From Zancudomyces culisetae (taxonomy: Eukaryota; Kickxellomycota; Harpellomycetes; Harpellales; Legeriomycetaceae), in the NCBI GenBank assembly GCA_001969505.1, contig LSSK01000470.1, positions 1 through 14,970 on the forward strand: 14,970 nt of DNA, given 5' to 3'. Both the position numbers and the translations under genes were made by a program. This document shows positions 1 to 8,056 of the stretch, one piece after another. The notes below the pieces were generated by a model. That model made no database searches. It had not been told where the DNA came from and saw nothing but the letters and a program-made list of their open reading frames with translations. Within the stretch, counting starts at the first letter, position 1. The number at the start of each line of letters is the position of its first letter.

Positions 1-254
1 CATTTAGATTCTTGGTACTAAACATGTATGAGTATATGGGCTACTATCAGGTACAATATGGTAACAAACATATGAATATTCTATTATGTGCATGTATTGA
101 TGTAATATTTGTTCCGAATTTAGCTAATGGCCATTTAAAATGTAAAGAAAGTGGATATTTGGAAGCTAATACAGAAAATTGTGCAAACAAAAGAGAAATG
201 TATTGAAGGTGATTAGAGTATACAGTGGGCTATGCATTAACGAGTATAAACTCT
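1..254 (+). repeat. Left copy of a 254-bp perfect inverted repeat
   Basis: Bases 1-254 are identical over their whole length to the reverse complement of 7634-7887. The match begins at the first base of the window, so the repeat may extend beyond the left edge. It stops after AAACTCT, where this copy continues GCTTTG and the other CCTATG. It covers two exons, one full intron and part of the next intron of the edge gene. No target-site duplication or terminal inverted repeat of a transposon is visible. Confidence 0.97.
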
Positions 255-379
255 GCTTTGTAAAGATGTGTTTGATCCATTTTAAAATTGTTTGTTTTTC
301 AGAAATAGATCACCTTTTAGAAACAAGTGGAAAAGAATACCATTCGTTAATAATTGCGAATCGTACATCAGCTAATTGA
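1..379 (+). CDS. 3' end of an unrecognised spliced gene (partial at left edge)
   Basis: Three exons can be joined in one frame: 1-50, 175-208 and 303-379. The first intron (51-174) has donor GTACAA and acceptor ACAG; the second (209-302) has donor GTGATT and an excellent pyrimidine-rich acceptor TTTGTTTTTCAG. The phases fit (0, then 1), and the frame ends at TGA 377-379. The visible C-terminus is about 53 residues, with the pieces PFRFLVLNMYEYMGYYQ, KIVQTKEKCIE and IDHLLETSGKEYHSLIIANR. It reads as a soluble, probably helical tail. I do not recognise the family, and the start lies outside the window. A possible poly(A) signal AATAAA is at 536-541. Reading straight through the first intron also gives an open frame, so the first join is less certain than the second. 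The first 254 bases are duplicated in inverted orientation at 7634-7887. Confidence 0.6.
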
Positions 380-2177
380 ATTCACTTTAGAATAGATTTC
401 CAACAAATCGCCATAATTGGGGGCGAGGCTTACCCCTCTCCCCAAAAATTCCCTCCATTCAAAATCAAAAATTGTGTTTGGACTGGGACCACAAAAAATA
501 TAAATATATAAGGTTGAACACAGTTTTTTTTAGCTAATAAAGCACTGATTGCTAAAATTGGGCTAGCACTTAATAAATTCTATGCTGTTTATCATTGAAG
601 AGTCTCTTGCTTTAAACGCGTGGAATTGTGCTTTTCGATGTGGATGTAGTACTAGTGAATAAAACCATGTTTTACGGTCCGATACAAACCACCACACTAT
701 CCCTATTTATTTTGTTTAAGATACAACCCAAACGACTACCTGGCCAAACAATGACACAAAAATAGGAGTCAATAATCATATCCTGGCGTCTGAACCACCT
801 TTTTTACCGGAATTATCATTCATAGCAAGTAAAAATAAAAGTAATGCATGGTTTTTGTAGCCCTAGTTTATTTTATTTATATCAGCACGAATCGACAGTT
901 GTTGGTTTTTCGCTTGTTTCATAAACACTAGCCTATATACCAACGCCAACCATCATTTTGCGTCTATGTTGTAATGGGTTATGGTACACATTCGCCGATA
1001 AAAATCAGTTGGCGTATTATAGGCTTTAAAGCACTCGGCTGGGCTGGATTGAGCAAAACCTTTGTTGATGAGAATGTGTGACCGCATGTCACAACATATA
1101 TTTTTAGTGTTGGTAACAATCAAAGTGTATTTTCAGCAAATGCTGTGATTCGGCCATTTTGGGTAAAATTTTTAGAAAATAACTCTGATATAATTTACAT
1201 ATACAAAACTATAAACATGTAGACCCTTTCTTTTCAAGAATAAACATAAAGGTCGAAACATCACACGCAGAATAGCAGTTATTCCTATAAGCAATGTTAT
1301 TGGTGAGTAACCCTCGGCTTAGTTACTCAATGTAAATAGGAACATGGTAATTTAAACATATGAAGATAAAGAAGCAAAACCTGGATGCCAACCCCAGCGC
1401 ACCTTCAACCATCTCATCGCAGTACATTCATGATATTTTCTTAAATATGAAAGTTTCTTGAAAGAAAAGAAGATCGGCTTTAAAAAGAGTGTTGATGAAT
1501 GTAGCAACTGAGTGTTCAGGCGTTAAATTATGAAAACTTGGTATTTTAGTATACTGTGGTTCAGGATGCATCAGTGTACTTGAAGACTCATTTTGGATGA
1601 ATTAAAGATATTCAGGCTATCAAAAAAAAAGTCTGTAACGTGGACCTATATTAGACCACCTTGTAAAAGAGTGCACCGGCAAATTAAAAATCTTGGCTCT
1701 TTACTACTAAAGTGTCGTAAAACCAGCAATCAAATGGAAAATATGTTTGTTAGACCATTACTCGTGTTTATGAAGCAGGATGCTACATGTTGTGAAAGTT
1801 ACGCTTCCGGAAATATATAATACCACTTATGTGATGCAAATTATAAGGCTGCAAAATTGATTTGGCCAACTATCGAATTGATTTAATAGAGCAAAAGGAC
1901 GGAAAGTATATAATCGGCGCTGATTTGATGTGACAAGTCTTGTTTCAATCAAAAACGTTATATGTGCAAGTGATAAGGGAAATTAGTTGCAATATTCAGG
2001 TTAACAAATAAAAAAAAGGAAAATACTTAATAAAGCGATATTTAAGGTGAGTTGTAGTTAACTAGCTCAATGCCGACCTTTTCCTTTTGTTTGTTTTAGT
2101 TATTATTGTTTTTTTAGTGAACTCGATACAAAACCAAAAAAAAAAGATAACAGTCGAGGAAAGAATTAGGAGATAAA
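380..2177. other. 1.8-kb region without an intact gene
   Basis: No complete gene could be assembled on either strand. From 380 to about 1300 the sequence is AT-rich and every frame is closed often; short open stretches at 627-755 (+) and 931-1080 (+) have no recognisable motif. A small perfect hairpin lies at 1304-1329, with stems TGAGTAAC/GTTACTCA and a 10-nt loop. From about 1360 to 1935 several short plus-strand frames look coding in composition but are broken by stops and frame changes; these are listed separately as a possible decayed element. The last 150 bases before 2178 presumably hold the promoter of the hydrolase gene, but no clear element stands out. Confidence 0.6.
1362..1933 (+). 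pseudogene. Possible decayed coding region, perhaps a retroelement gag/protease remnant
   Basis: Short plus-strand frames follow one another with stops and frame changes. One starts at ATG 1362 and runs 33 codons. Another, around 1537-1605, contains the stretch LVYCGSGCISVLEDSFW. A third, at 1847-1933, contains YRIDLIEQKDGKYIIGADLM. In Ty3/gypsy-type aspartic proteases a DSG-type active site is followed about 70-110 residues later by a hydrophobic-hydrophobic-G-x-D motif. Here the spacing is about 115 codons, and the catalytic Asp position would be Gly (GGT at 1558-1560). No reverse transcriptase or long terminal repeat is seen, and the assignment is speculative. A 75-codon frame across 1593-1820, with no ATG start, overlaps this region and may be chance. 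Confidence 0.25.
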
Positions 2178-3107
2178 ATGAGTACAATTGTACACAAGGA
2201 TATACCATACATCGAAGGAAGTACTGACAAGGAACAAACCCTTGACTTGTATATACCTCAACAGGCATTCGATCAGGAGCGCCTACCACCCCTCTTTGTC
2301 TACATTCATGGAGGCTGTTGGAGATCGAGTGACAAGTCGGAGTATGTCTATCTGGGCACCACGATGGCCAAATTCGGTCAACAGGCATGTGCGACGGGAA
2401 CAGAAAAATCTGCCACTGGTGGGCTTGTTTCTATTTGTGTAATCAATTACAGGCTGACTGACAGAGAGCTTCCGCCCTCATTTAAACACCCAAAACACTG
2501 GCTTGACTGCTTGAGCTCAATTGAGTTTCTGGTGCAGAATGGTACAAAATACGGCTATGATTCATCAAGAATATATCTGTGTGGACATTCTGCAGGCGGT
2601 CATCTGACAGGTTTGACAGCTCTTGACCCTCCCCAAGCTTGGTGGGAGAGCTTAGATGCTGATGGGAGTGATCTTCCGATTTCAAAAAGAATCAGAGGTG
2701 TAATTGGACTTTGCGGAATCTATGATCACACATCACTAGTAGATAGATATCCTGACTATTTAGAGTTTACAGAAATGACATTTGGCACTGATAGAACTAA
2801 GTGGAATGCTACTGCACCTATGCACGCACCGTTTAGCCAAGCTGATTGTGAAGTTATGAATTCGTTGTATCCTCCCACATTCAGGCCACACGGAGAAATG
2901 ATGCATCATCTGAAGTACTGGATTATCCGTAGCACAAAAGACGAGCTATTAGATCACCAGCAGTCCCAGGATTACTTTAAGCATCTCCAAGAGTTGAAAA
3001 TGGAAAACATTAGGCTTGTTGAAGAGGATTATGGAACTCATTTTGGAGCTCTTGAAAATGATACCCTCTTGAAGTTATTTTGTGATTTTTGTCAAGCAGA
3101 TAGTTAA
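2178..3107 (+). CDS. BNA7: N-formylkynurenine formamidase-like alpha/beta hydrolase
   Basis: Single-exon gene of 309 aa. The family (arylformamidase, EC 3.5.1.9) hydrolyses N-formyl-L-kynurenine to kynurenine and formate in the tryptophan-to-NAD pathway, usually in the cytosol. Visible are the strand/oxyanion motif YIHGGCW (residues 42-48), the nucleophile elbow CGHSAGGH with Ser138, a candidate acid Asp255 in DELLDH, and the catalytic His288 in THFGAL. The early LDLYIP and the VINYRL strand fit the family. Length is close to animal AFMID (about 300) and longer than yeast Bna7 (about 260). The ATG at 2178 follows GGAGATAAA and precedes the first conserved strand by a normal distance. An AATAAA lies at 3272-3277. 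It ends 300 bp from the convergent folate gene. It is the one housekeeping gene here without introns. Another carboxylesterase-type hydrolase remains possible. Confidence 0.82.
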   Translation: MSTIVHKDIPYIEGSTDKEQTLDLYIPQQAFDQERLPPLFVYIHGGCWRSSDKSEYVYLGTTMAKFGQQACATGTEKSATGGLVSICVINYRLTDRELPPSFKHPKHWLDCLSSIEFLVQNGTKYGYDSSRIYLCGHSAGGHLTGLTALDPPQAWWESLDADGSDLPISKRIRGVIGLCGIYDHTSLVDRYPDYLEFTEMTFGTDRTKWNATAPMHAPFSQADCEVMNSLYPPTFRPHGEMMHHLKYWIIRSTKDELLDHQQSQDYFKHLQELKMENIRLVEEDYGTHFGALENDTLLKLFCDFCQADS

Positions 3108-3407
3108 GTACAGGTAACAGCAGCTCAAAATTAGTGTGAGTTTGCGTGTGAATTTTTGTGTGTGCATATTGTTCAATTTTATGGTGGTTTGCTCTCATAT
3201 TTTTATGAGTGTTCATTTTTTGATCCAGATAGTTTTCATTTTTAAAAGGTTTGCAGATCGATATATGCAGTAATAAAAAAACGCGCTATGATTTAAGAAG
3301 CTCTACGTAAACACATCCAAAACAACCAAGCTTTTTTTTTTTTTAGAAAAAAAGCGCCTCTAAAAAGATGGCTAAATGAAAATAACATCTATGTTGTCTG
3401 GTGAAGT
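3108..3407. other. Convergent intergenic spacer
   Basis: The 300 bases between the stop of the formamidase-like gene (+) and the stop of the folate cyclo-ligase gene (-). They hold a GT-rich run at about 3133-3165, an AATAAA at 3272-3277 usable by the plus-strand gene, and an 11-13 base T tract near 3332-3344. No further coding sequence is seen. Confidence 0.7.
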
Positions 3408-4653
3408 TTAAACATGTGACTCTGGGCTTCTGCAAACAAAAAGCGATGGCGAGATTATGCAGTCAAGTGGGACATCCAAGTGTGAAACAGGCACATTTTC
3501 AACGATTTGTTCGTCAAAGGCAATTCCAACTATATGTGGTCCAGCATAAATCGTTATAACGACCAAATTTTACTTGTAAAAAACATGAATTGATGTATGC
3601 TCATATTTACCTAGATGAGGTGGGTTCATATTGTGAGTTTTACAAAACTCATGACATCTCTGGAAAAAGCGATCGTAAAAACTATTTTGTATTACAAATA
3701 CACACATTACACTTTTTAAAGTTCAAAGCACAAAAATATTCAGGTCCGTAAATAGCATCTTATCATGACTTTGTTCAAAGTATTTAAAAACCATAAGATG
3801 CGAGACGCTACCCTTTTCCACGACCCAATCTGTTTCCACCCCTATCAAACGCCAACCCTGGAACTATTACCAGGTCAGGAGCCTGGTTCTTGTTATCGAA
3901 GCCTATTAAAATACAGTAAGGATATTTGTATTAGAAATGATAACTGTTAGATGAAAAACAAGCAAGCAAACAAACGCCAGATTAACAACCCTTCCCTCTC
4001 CTTTCAGGAATAGCTCTTATCAATCCAGCCATCCTAAAAAAACGGTGCACATAAAGAGATAATAAACAAATGAACCGATAAAAATATACATACACGTCGC
4101 CCTATTATCACTCAAACCTGGTTCAGGTATGCCCCAGTTATTCTTGGGCAAGCTGTAGTAATCGGACATTGAGTCTAATTTCACCATGTCCATATCGTCA
4201 TTTTTGATAAGAGGTATAAAGCATTCCTTTTCTATTCGTATATTCAGATAGTTTCCAGTAAACTATGAGTGTTGTAATATGTGTCATAATACAAATATTC
4301 AGAAAGCGAGAAGAACAGAGAAAAGGAATTCTATTTTAAAAGTTAGTGTTGGGAATTTACTCATTTCAAAACATTTCTGCAAAATCATTGATGTACAAAC
4401 TTCCTTATTCATATGTAGATAAATACATATTCTTTTGGAGTGGTTAAACTGTGGCAACTCTAGCAACTTTTTGTAAATCTGTGCAGCTATACAAAGTGGT
4501 ATCTAAGTTCTAATATCATATAACAAAAAAAAACATATAACAAAGAAAACACATACATTGTGTGCTGACTTGAGAATCCGGTATTCTACGAAGAATTGAG
4601 TTTATGTTTTTCCTAAGCTCCCTTTTCATTATGCGTTTTTCTAGTTCTGCCAT
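3408..4653 (-). CDS. FAU1: 5-formyltetrahydrofolate cyclo-ligase (six exons)
   Basis: Exons on the minus strand: 4653-4557, 4486-4361, 4231-4094, 3902-3812, 3681-3611 and 3529-3408; all phases match, giving 214 aa (human MTHFS has 203). The enzyme (EC 6.3.3.2) uses ATP to convert 5-formyl-THF (folinic acid) to 5,10-methenyl-THF, salvaging one-carbon units in cytosol or mitochondria. Visible family motifs: basic N-terminus KRELRK (residues 10-15), a KRICIYLHM strand, a DYYSLPKNNWGIPEP segment, DLVIVPGLAFD (130-140) and the signature GNRLGRGKGFYD (to residue 154; YYD is commoner than FYD), then VGIAFDEQ and VPVSHLDVPLD near the C-terminus. Introns are 70, 129, 191, 130 and 81 bp with GTATGT, GTAAAT, GTATGT, GTAGCG and GTAAAT donors. 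The start ATG at 4653 directly precedes the conserved N-terminus. No exon exceeds 46 codons, so simple ORF finding misses the gene. It is divergent from OST3. Confidence 0.94.
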
Positions 4654-5008
4654 GTCCTTACAATATCCATAAATAGGTAGACTTGCTCTAAAGTAAGTGT
4701 CATAAATAGTTTTGTAATTATCTCATATTTTATCCATTTTGCCAACTCCCAGATCTAGTGGATCACAACAACAAATAATTAGGACAGTTTACGTAAATGG
4801 CTCGAAATTGCCAGAGTTGAGCAGTGCTTTAGATTATGTTGTAAATAGGGTAAATTAAGCAAAAAAAACTCAAAGTTTGACAAATTGACCCACACTCAAA
4901 CTGGGTTACTGTGATTACTTGGTTTATTCTGTGCTCCATCCTCAATAAAAAGACATTGAAATCAAATACAGAAAACCGAGAATACGAACTAGATTTTAAA
5001 AATTACCA
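4654..5008. promoter_or_regulatory. Bidirectional promoter region between the cyclo-ligase and OST3 genes
   Basis: The 355 bases between the start codons of two divergent genes must hold both promoters and 5' leaders. The sequence is AT-rich. I see no TATA box at a convincing distance and no clear operator-like repeat. The role is inferred from gene orientation alone. Confidence 0.6.
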
Positions 5009-6424
5009 ATGAGAATAACAGAGATTAGTTTACGCTTTATGCGGGTGTGCTTTACACTCATTCTTTGTTATTTTTTTAAGACTGGTGCCTCGGACGTTGG
5101 TTTGAGGAAAGGAGGTTGGAACACTGTTGGAAAGGAGCAGCTGGAGAGATATATTTATCTGGAAAATCAAAAAGTGCCACTAGTTCTTTTAGTGACGACA
5201 ATAAGAAGCGACACAAAATGCAAATATTGCAGGTACTGCCATTTATTCAATTTTATGCCTATATTGCAGAGTAGGGATGTTTTTGTTTTGATCAAAATTT
5301 TGATTTAACTTTGAATACAAACGAGTATATAGGACAATAGAAGAGGAAGTGTCTAAAATTATTCAGCCTGAGAACAAAAAATGTGGTATTCATGAGTTGT
5401 ATTTTATAAAAGTTGATTTTTTAGACATTTCAAACGCCGAACTAGAGGTAATGTTCCATTTTATATTATAATTGGATATCTGTTTTAATATTGGTAAATA
5501 CATATATTTTTATGTTTATATTTATGGATAAATGTAAACATATATATTGGTGCCTCTATGCGAATACTTGTAGATTGAGGTTCCTAAACTTTTTATCTTG
5601 AAACCTCCTACCTCGAACGATAAATCTCCAAAAAGCTCTATTAAAGAGATCGCTTTAAACAAGAGGTATATATCAATAGCCTGTAAATTTTTATTCACAT
5701 ATTTCTGCGATATAGCCCATACTTTTCTTGTTAATATTATAGAGTCAAGCACGATGAATTAGAGATGGAAATATGCAAAGTATTGCAGACAGAGGATAAT
5801 GTATGTCATATTTGCAAAAGCTGTGAGAGGGTTTTTTATGACGTTAACAGATATATAAAAATTAGATCCTAGTGCGTACAAAGCAATCATTATATGGTTA
5901 TGCTCAGCTTCTAGTTATTATTTCTATGGTGCTCGTTATGGCTTTTAGAAGCCACCTCAATCCCGAAATACAATCATATGTTAAGAACATAGTGCTGACT
6001 CTAATAATAATTTTTATTCTTTTACTTCAAGCTGGGTATATGTGGGTAAATATCAACAGACCTAGTTATATTTTGGCTAAACGAGAGTCCATGGATCCGA
6101 TAATTTTTGTTCCCGGAACTCAGTCCCAGCTCGGAGTAGAAATGCATACAATTTTTCTTGCATGTAAGTCTAAAGTTTATTTCTACCAAGTGCTAAATGA
6201 GCATTTGTATTAATTTGTATTAACTTGATGCTTATTATTTAGATCTCGTATTGGCAGGCACATTTGTTATTCTGACAAGTTATATTAGCGATTTGGAAGA
6301 TAAGGGATCAGAAGCTGGTGTAGTGATTCTTTGTGTTTTTACGCTGGTCCTCACATGGAGCTTTGTATTTTCAGCTATAGGAACGAAAGATCCTAGCTAC
6401 CCATTTAAACTTTTACTTGACTAA
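5009..6424 (+). CDS. OST3: Oligosaccharyltransferase subunit OST3/OST6 (six exons)
   Basis: Exons: 5009-5232, 5333-5447, 5574-5665, 5743-5800, 5866-6163 and 6243-6424; phases match through all five introns (100, 126, 77, 65 and 79 bp), giving 322 aa against about 350 in yeast and human relatives. The subunit sits in the ER oligosaccharyltransferase and helps N-glycosylation by mixed disulfides with substrate cysteines through a lumenal thioredoxin fold. Visible: a signal peptide (about 1-28), the redox motif CKYC (residues 71-74), the VPKLFIL strand with a cis-Pro-like VP, then four membrane segments (about 174-190, 203-223, 257-276 and 288-308). The NRPSY and QSQLGVE segments between helices 2 and 3 and the C-terminal YPFKLLLD are typical of the family. 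The MAGT1/TUSC3 group is the same family in animals. Start chosen because the signal peptide follows directly. AATAAA lies at 6491-6496, 67 bp after the stop. Confidence 0.94.
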
Positions 6425-6835
6425 AATTTACTTGATTCCTTTTTTAATCTATTTCGGAATTGCCAAAATAGAAAATATAATTCTTTTGTAAATAAATAAA
6501 CAGGGATCAACGTACCACTTCGCATGATAAACCAACCATGTCGAATAGGAAGAATTCGTTGATAACTTAAAGCGATAATTACAGGGATGGGGAGGGGGAT
6601 TTGAAATCTTTATTTTGTTCTAAGCATCTTTCTAAATGAAAATTTCTCATTAGAGTAAGAGTTGTGCTTAAAAAATAAAGATTTGTTTCTTGGAAAGTTT
6701 TTGAATTGTTATCTATCTTCCATTAGTTTTTCTTGCAAAGCTAATTTGCAATTATTATTTGGCACCAGATCAAAAACGTAACAATTTAAAAGCTAGCAAA
6801 TTGTATAGTATTTGAGTTTACTCGGAAATAACACG
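6425..6835. other. Spacer between OST3 and the 123-aa membrane-protein gene
   Basis: The 411 bases start with the OST3 3' region (AATAAA at 6491-6496) and end just before the ATG at 6836. A G-rich stretch, GGGATGGGGAGGGGGA, lies at 6584-6599 and stands out against the AT-rich surroundings. No coding sequence could be supported on either strand. Confidence 0.6.
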
Positions 6836-7422
6836 ATGGCAGAACAAGTTAAACCCAAGAACTCGAGCTTTGCAAAAGCTTCAAGAATAACATTCCCCCT
6901 CCCCTACCCAAGCTTCAGCCCCTCAAACTTCAAGTACTGAGAATTACACATTTGGTCGAGTAATATAAATGGTTAATAGCTCTATTTTCAGAACATTGCA
7001 ACAAATACTGTCAAGATGGTATTTTGCCCTTGAAAATCAGAGCGACTGGACCATTGGGTTTATTTACTTTGAAGTTTTTTTGGGCCCCTAGTAGGATTGA
7101 GAAAAAATTAAATTGTCTTAAAAGATTTGGCGCATTTGCAGATAGGGAGGGATGCATGAAAAGAGGGATATGGAATATCTGAGTATTCAATGAGGTTATT
7201 GGATTGGTGTATTCGTTTTTGGTTTTTAAATAAAGTTAATTTACTAGCTATACCTCAATCATGTTAAATGTGTTTGTGAGTGCAGCAAAGCCTCGTAGTT
7301 TGTTCCATTTACCACTCATTGTTTTATTTATTTGCTTTGGACTTGGCATATACATTTTTGTGGCTGATCATTACGATTTAGAAGACTTTGGTTACAGGCT
7401 GTCGAGAAATTTTTTGATTTAA
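6836..7422 (+). CDS. Probable small membrane protein, 123 aa (three exons)
   Basis: Proposed exons: 6836-6933, 6992-7090 and 7248-7422. The 58-bp first intron has donor GTACTG, the same as OST3 intron 1, and acceptor TATTTTCAG after GGTTAATAG. The 157-bp second intron has donor GTAGGA and acceptor TTTACTAG after a pyrimidine tract and AAGTTAAT. The phases (2 and 2) join cleanly and remove every in-frame stop. The protein has a basic, Ser/Pro-rich N-terminus (residues 1-33), a hydrophobic segment at about 53-79 (TIGFIYFEVFLG onward), a second at about 85-105 (LPLIVLFICFGLGIYIF), and an acidic then basic tail ending RLSRNFLI. An AATAAA lies at 7532-7537, 110 bp after the stop. I do not recognise the family; an ER or mitochondrial inner-membrane protein would fit. 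The last exon alone (ATG at 7261) could encode a 53-aa single-span protein if the upstream joins are wrong. Confidence 0.5.
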
Positions 7423-7633
7423 AAGTATTATAGTGGATACAATTCAGCTAATAGAGTGGTAATATAATACCCTCTATAGACAATTTGTACCAAGTTGGCG
7501 TAAAAAAAGCCTTGAAATAATCATGGCAGTGAATAAAAAACAAAACAAAACAAATTAAATAGCAATCTATCTAGCAAAAAAAGAAAAAGTAAATGGGTAC
7601 CTGGGAAAGATCAGAAAATGATCGTACCATAGG
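7423..7633. other. Short spacer before the inverted-repeat copy
   Basis: The 211 bases hold a likely poly(A) signal AATAAA (7532-7537) for the upstream plus-strand gene and an A-rich run with CAAAA repeats (7537-7556). Read on the minus strand, this is where the last exon of the duplicated gene fragment should lie; it has no resemblance to bases 303-379. Confidence 0.6.
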
Positions 7634-7887
7634 AGAGTTTATACTCGTTAATGCATAGCCCACTGTATACTCTAATCACCTTCAATACATTTCTCTTTTG
7701 TTTGCACAATTTTCTGTATTAGCTTCCAAATATCCACTTTCTTTACATTTTAAATGGCCATTAGCTAAATTCGGAACAAATATTACATCAATACATGCAC
7801 ATAATAGAATATTCATATGTTTGTTACCATATTGTACCTGATAGTAGCCCATATACTCATACATGTTTAGTACCAAGAATCTAAATG
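7634..7887 (-). pseudogene. Truncated inverted duplicate of the left-edge gene tail
   Basis: This is the reverse-complement copy of bases 1-254, identical at every position. It contains the equivalents of exon 1-50 (here 7887-7838) and exon 175-208 (here 7713-7680) with the intervening intron, then breaks off inside the next intron. The final coding exon seen at 303-379 is missing, so the copy cannot make the same C-terminus. Just upstream on the minus strand, at about 7888-7915, is a very good 3' splice site (long pyrimidine tract ending CGTTTTCAG), suggesting that the duplication carries intron sequence and may extend further, beyond what the left edge lets one compare. Full identity in introns as well as exons implies a recent copy or gene conversion, or an assembly effect. 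Confidence 0.7.
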
Positions 7888-8056
7888 GCACTGAAAACGA
7901 GAAAGAAAAAAAAAACTATAAATATCGTGTTGACTTTCCCATATTTCTTTTCATTACAAAAATATAAAGTATATTTATTATACAGTGTTAATTACCAGTC
8001 TTAATATAATAATTAGTCTACAACTAAAACAACAAAAAATAACAAAGTAATTGAAA
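7888..8056 (+). promoter_or_regulatory. Upstream region of the Ser/Ala-rich gene
   Basis: The 169 bases lie between the inverted-repeat copy and the ATG at 8057. They are strongly AT-rich and purine-rich near the start codon (ACAACAAAAAATAACAAAG), like many fungal 5' leaders. A TATAAA lies at 7917-7922 and a second AATATAAAG at 7959-7967. The promoter role is inferred from position. Confidence 0.45.

Noticed and set aside
12-206. 64-codon frame in the left repeat copy, and its twin at 7682-7891
   Set aside because: Read straight through it crosses a good splice donor (CAG/GTACAA) and ends without the well-supported last exon; splicing gives a longer, in-phase C-terminus. The case is not fully closed.
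931-1080. 48-codon plus-strand frame after a CACTAG acceptor-like site
   Set aside because: No donor, start or partner exon could be joined to it, and no motif is recognisable.
3876-3889. 14-base match AGGAGCCTGGTTCT shared with CTF18 at about 12036-12049
   Set aside because: A single 14-base match is expected by chance in 15 kb; the flanks do not align and the two encode unrelated residues.
3765-3950. 61-codon plus-strand frame
   Set aside because: It is antisense to exon 4 of the cyclo-ligase, which carries the enzyme signature on the minus strand.
4112-4136. ACCTGGTTCAGGT resembling a tRNA T-arm
   Set aside because: It lies in coding exon 3 of the cyclo-ligase and no acceptor, D or anticodon stems can be built around it.
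7046-7090. TGP...FFWAP in an alternative frame, resembling the start of a mitochondrial pyruvate carrier
   Set aside because: The residues after FFWAP do not continue as in the carrier family (no KWGL-type helix in any downstream frame), and the frame does not join to a start; the neighbouring frame splices better.
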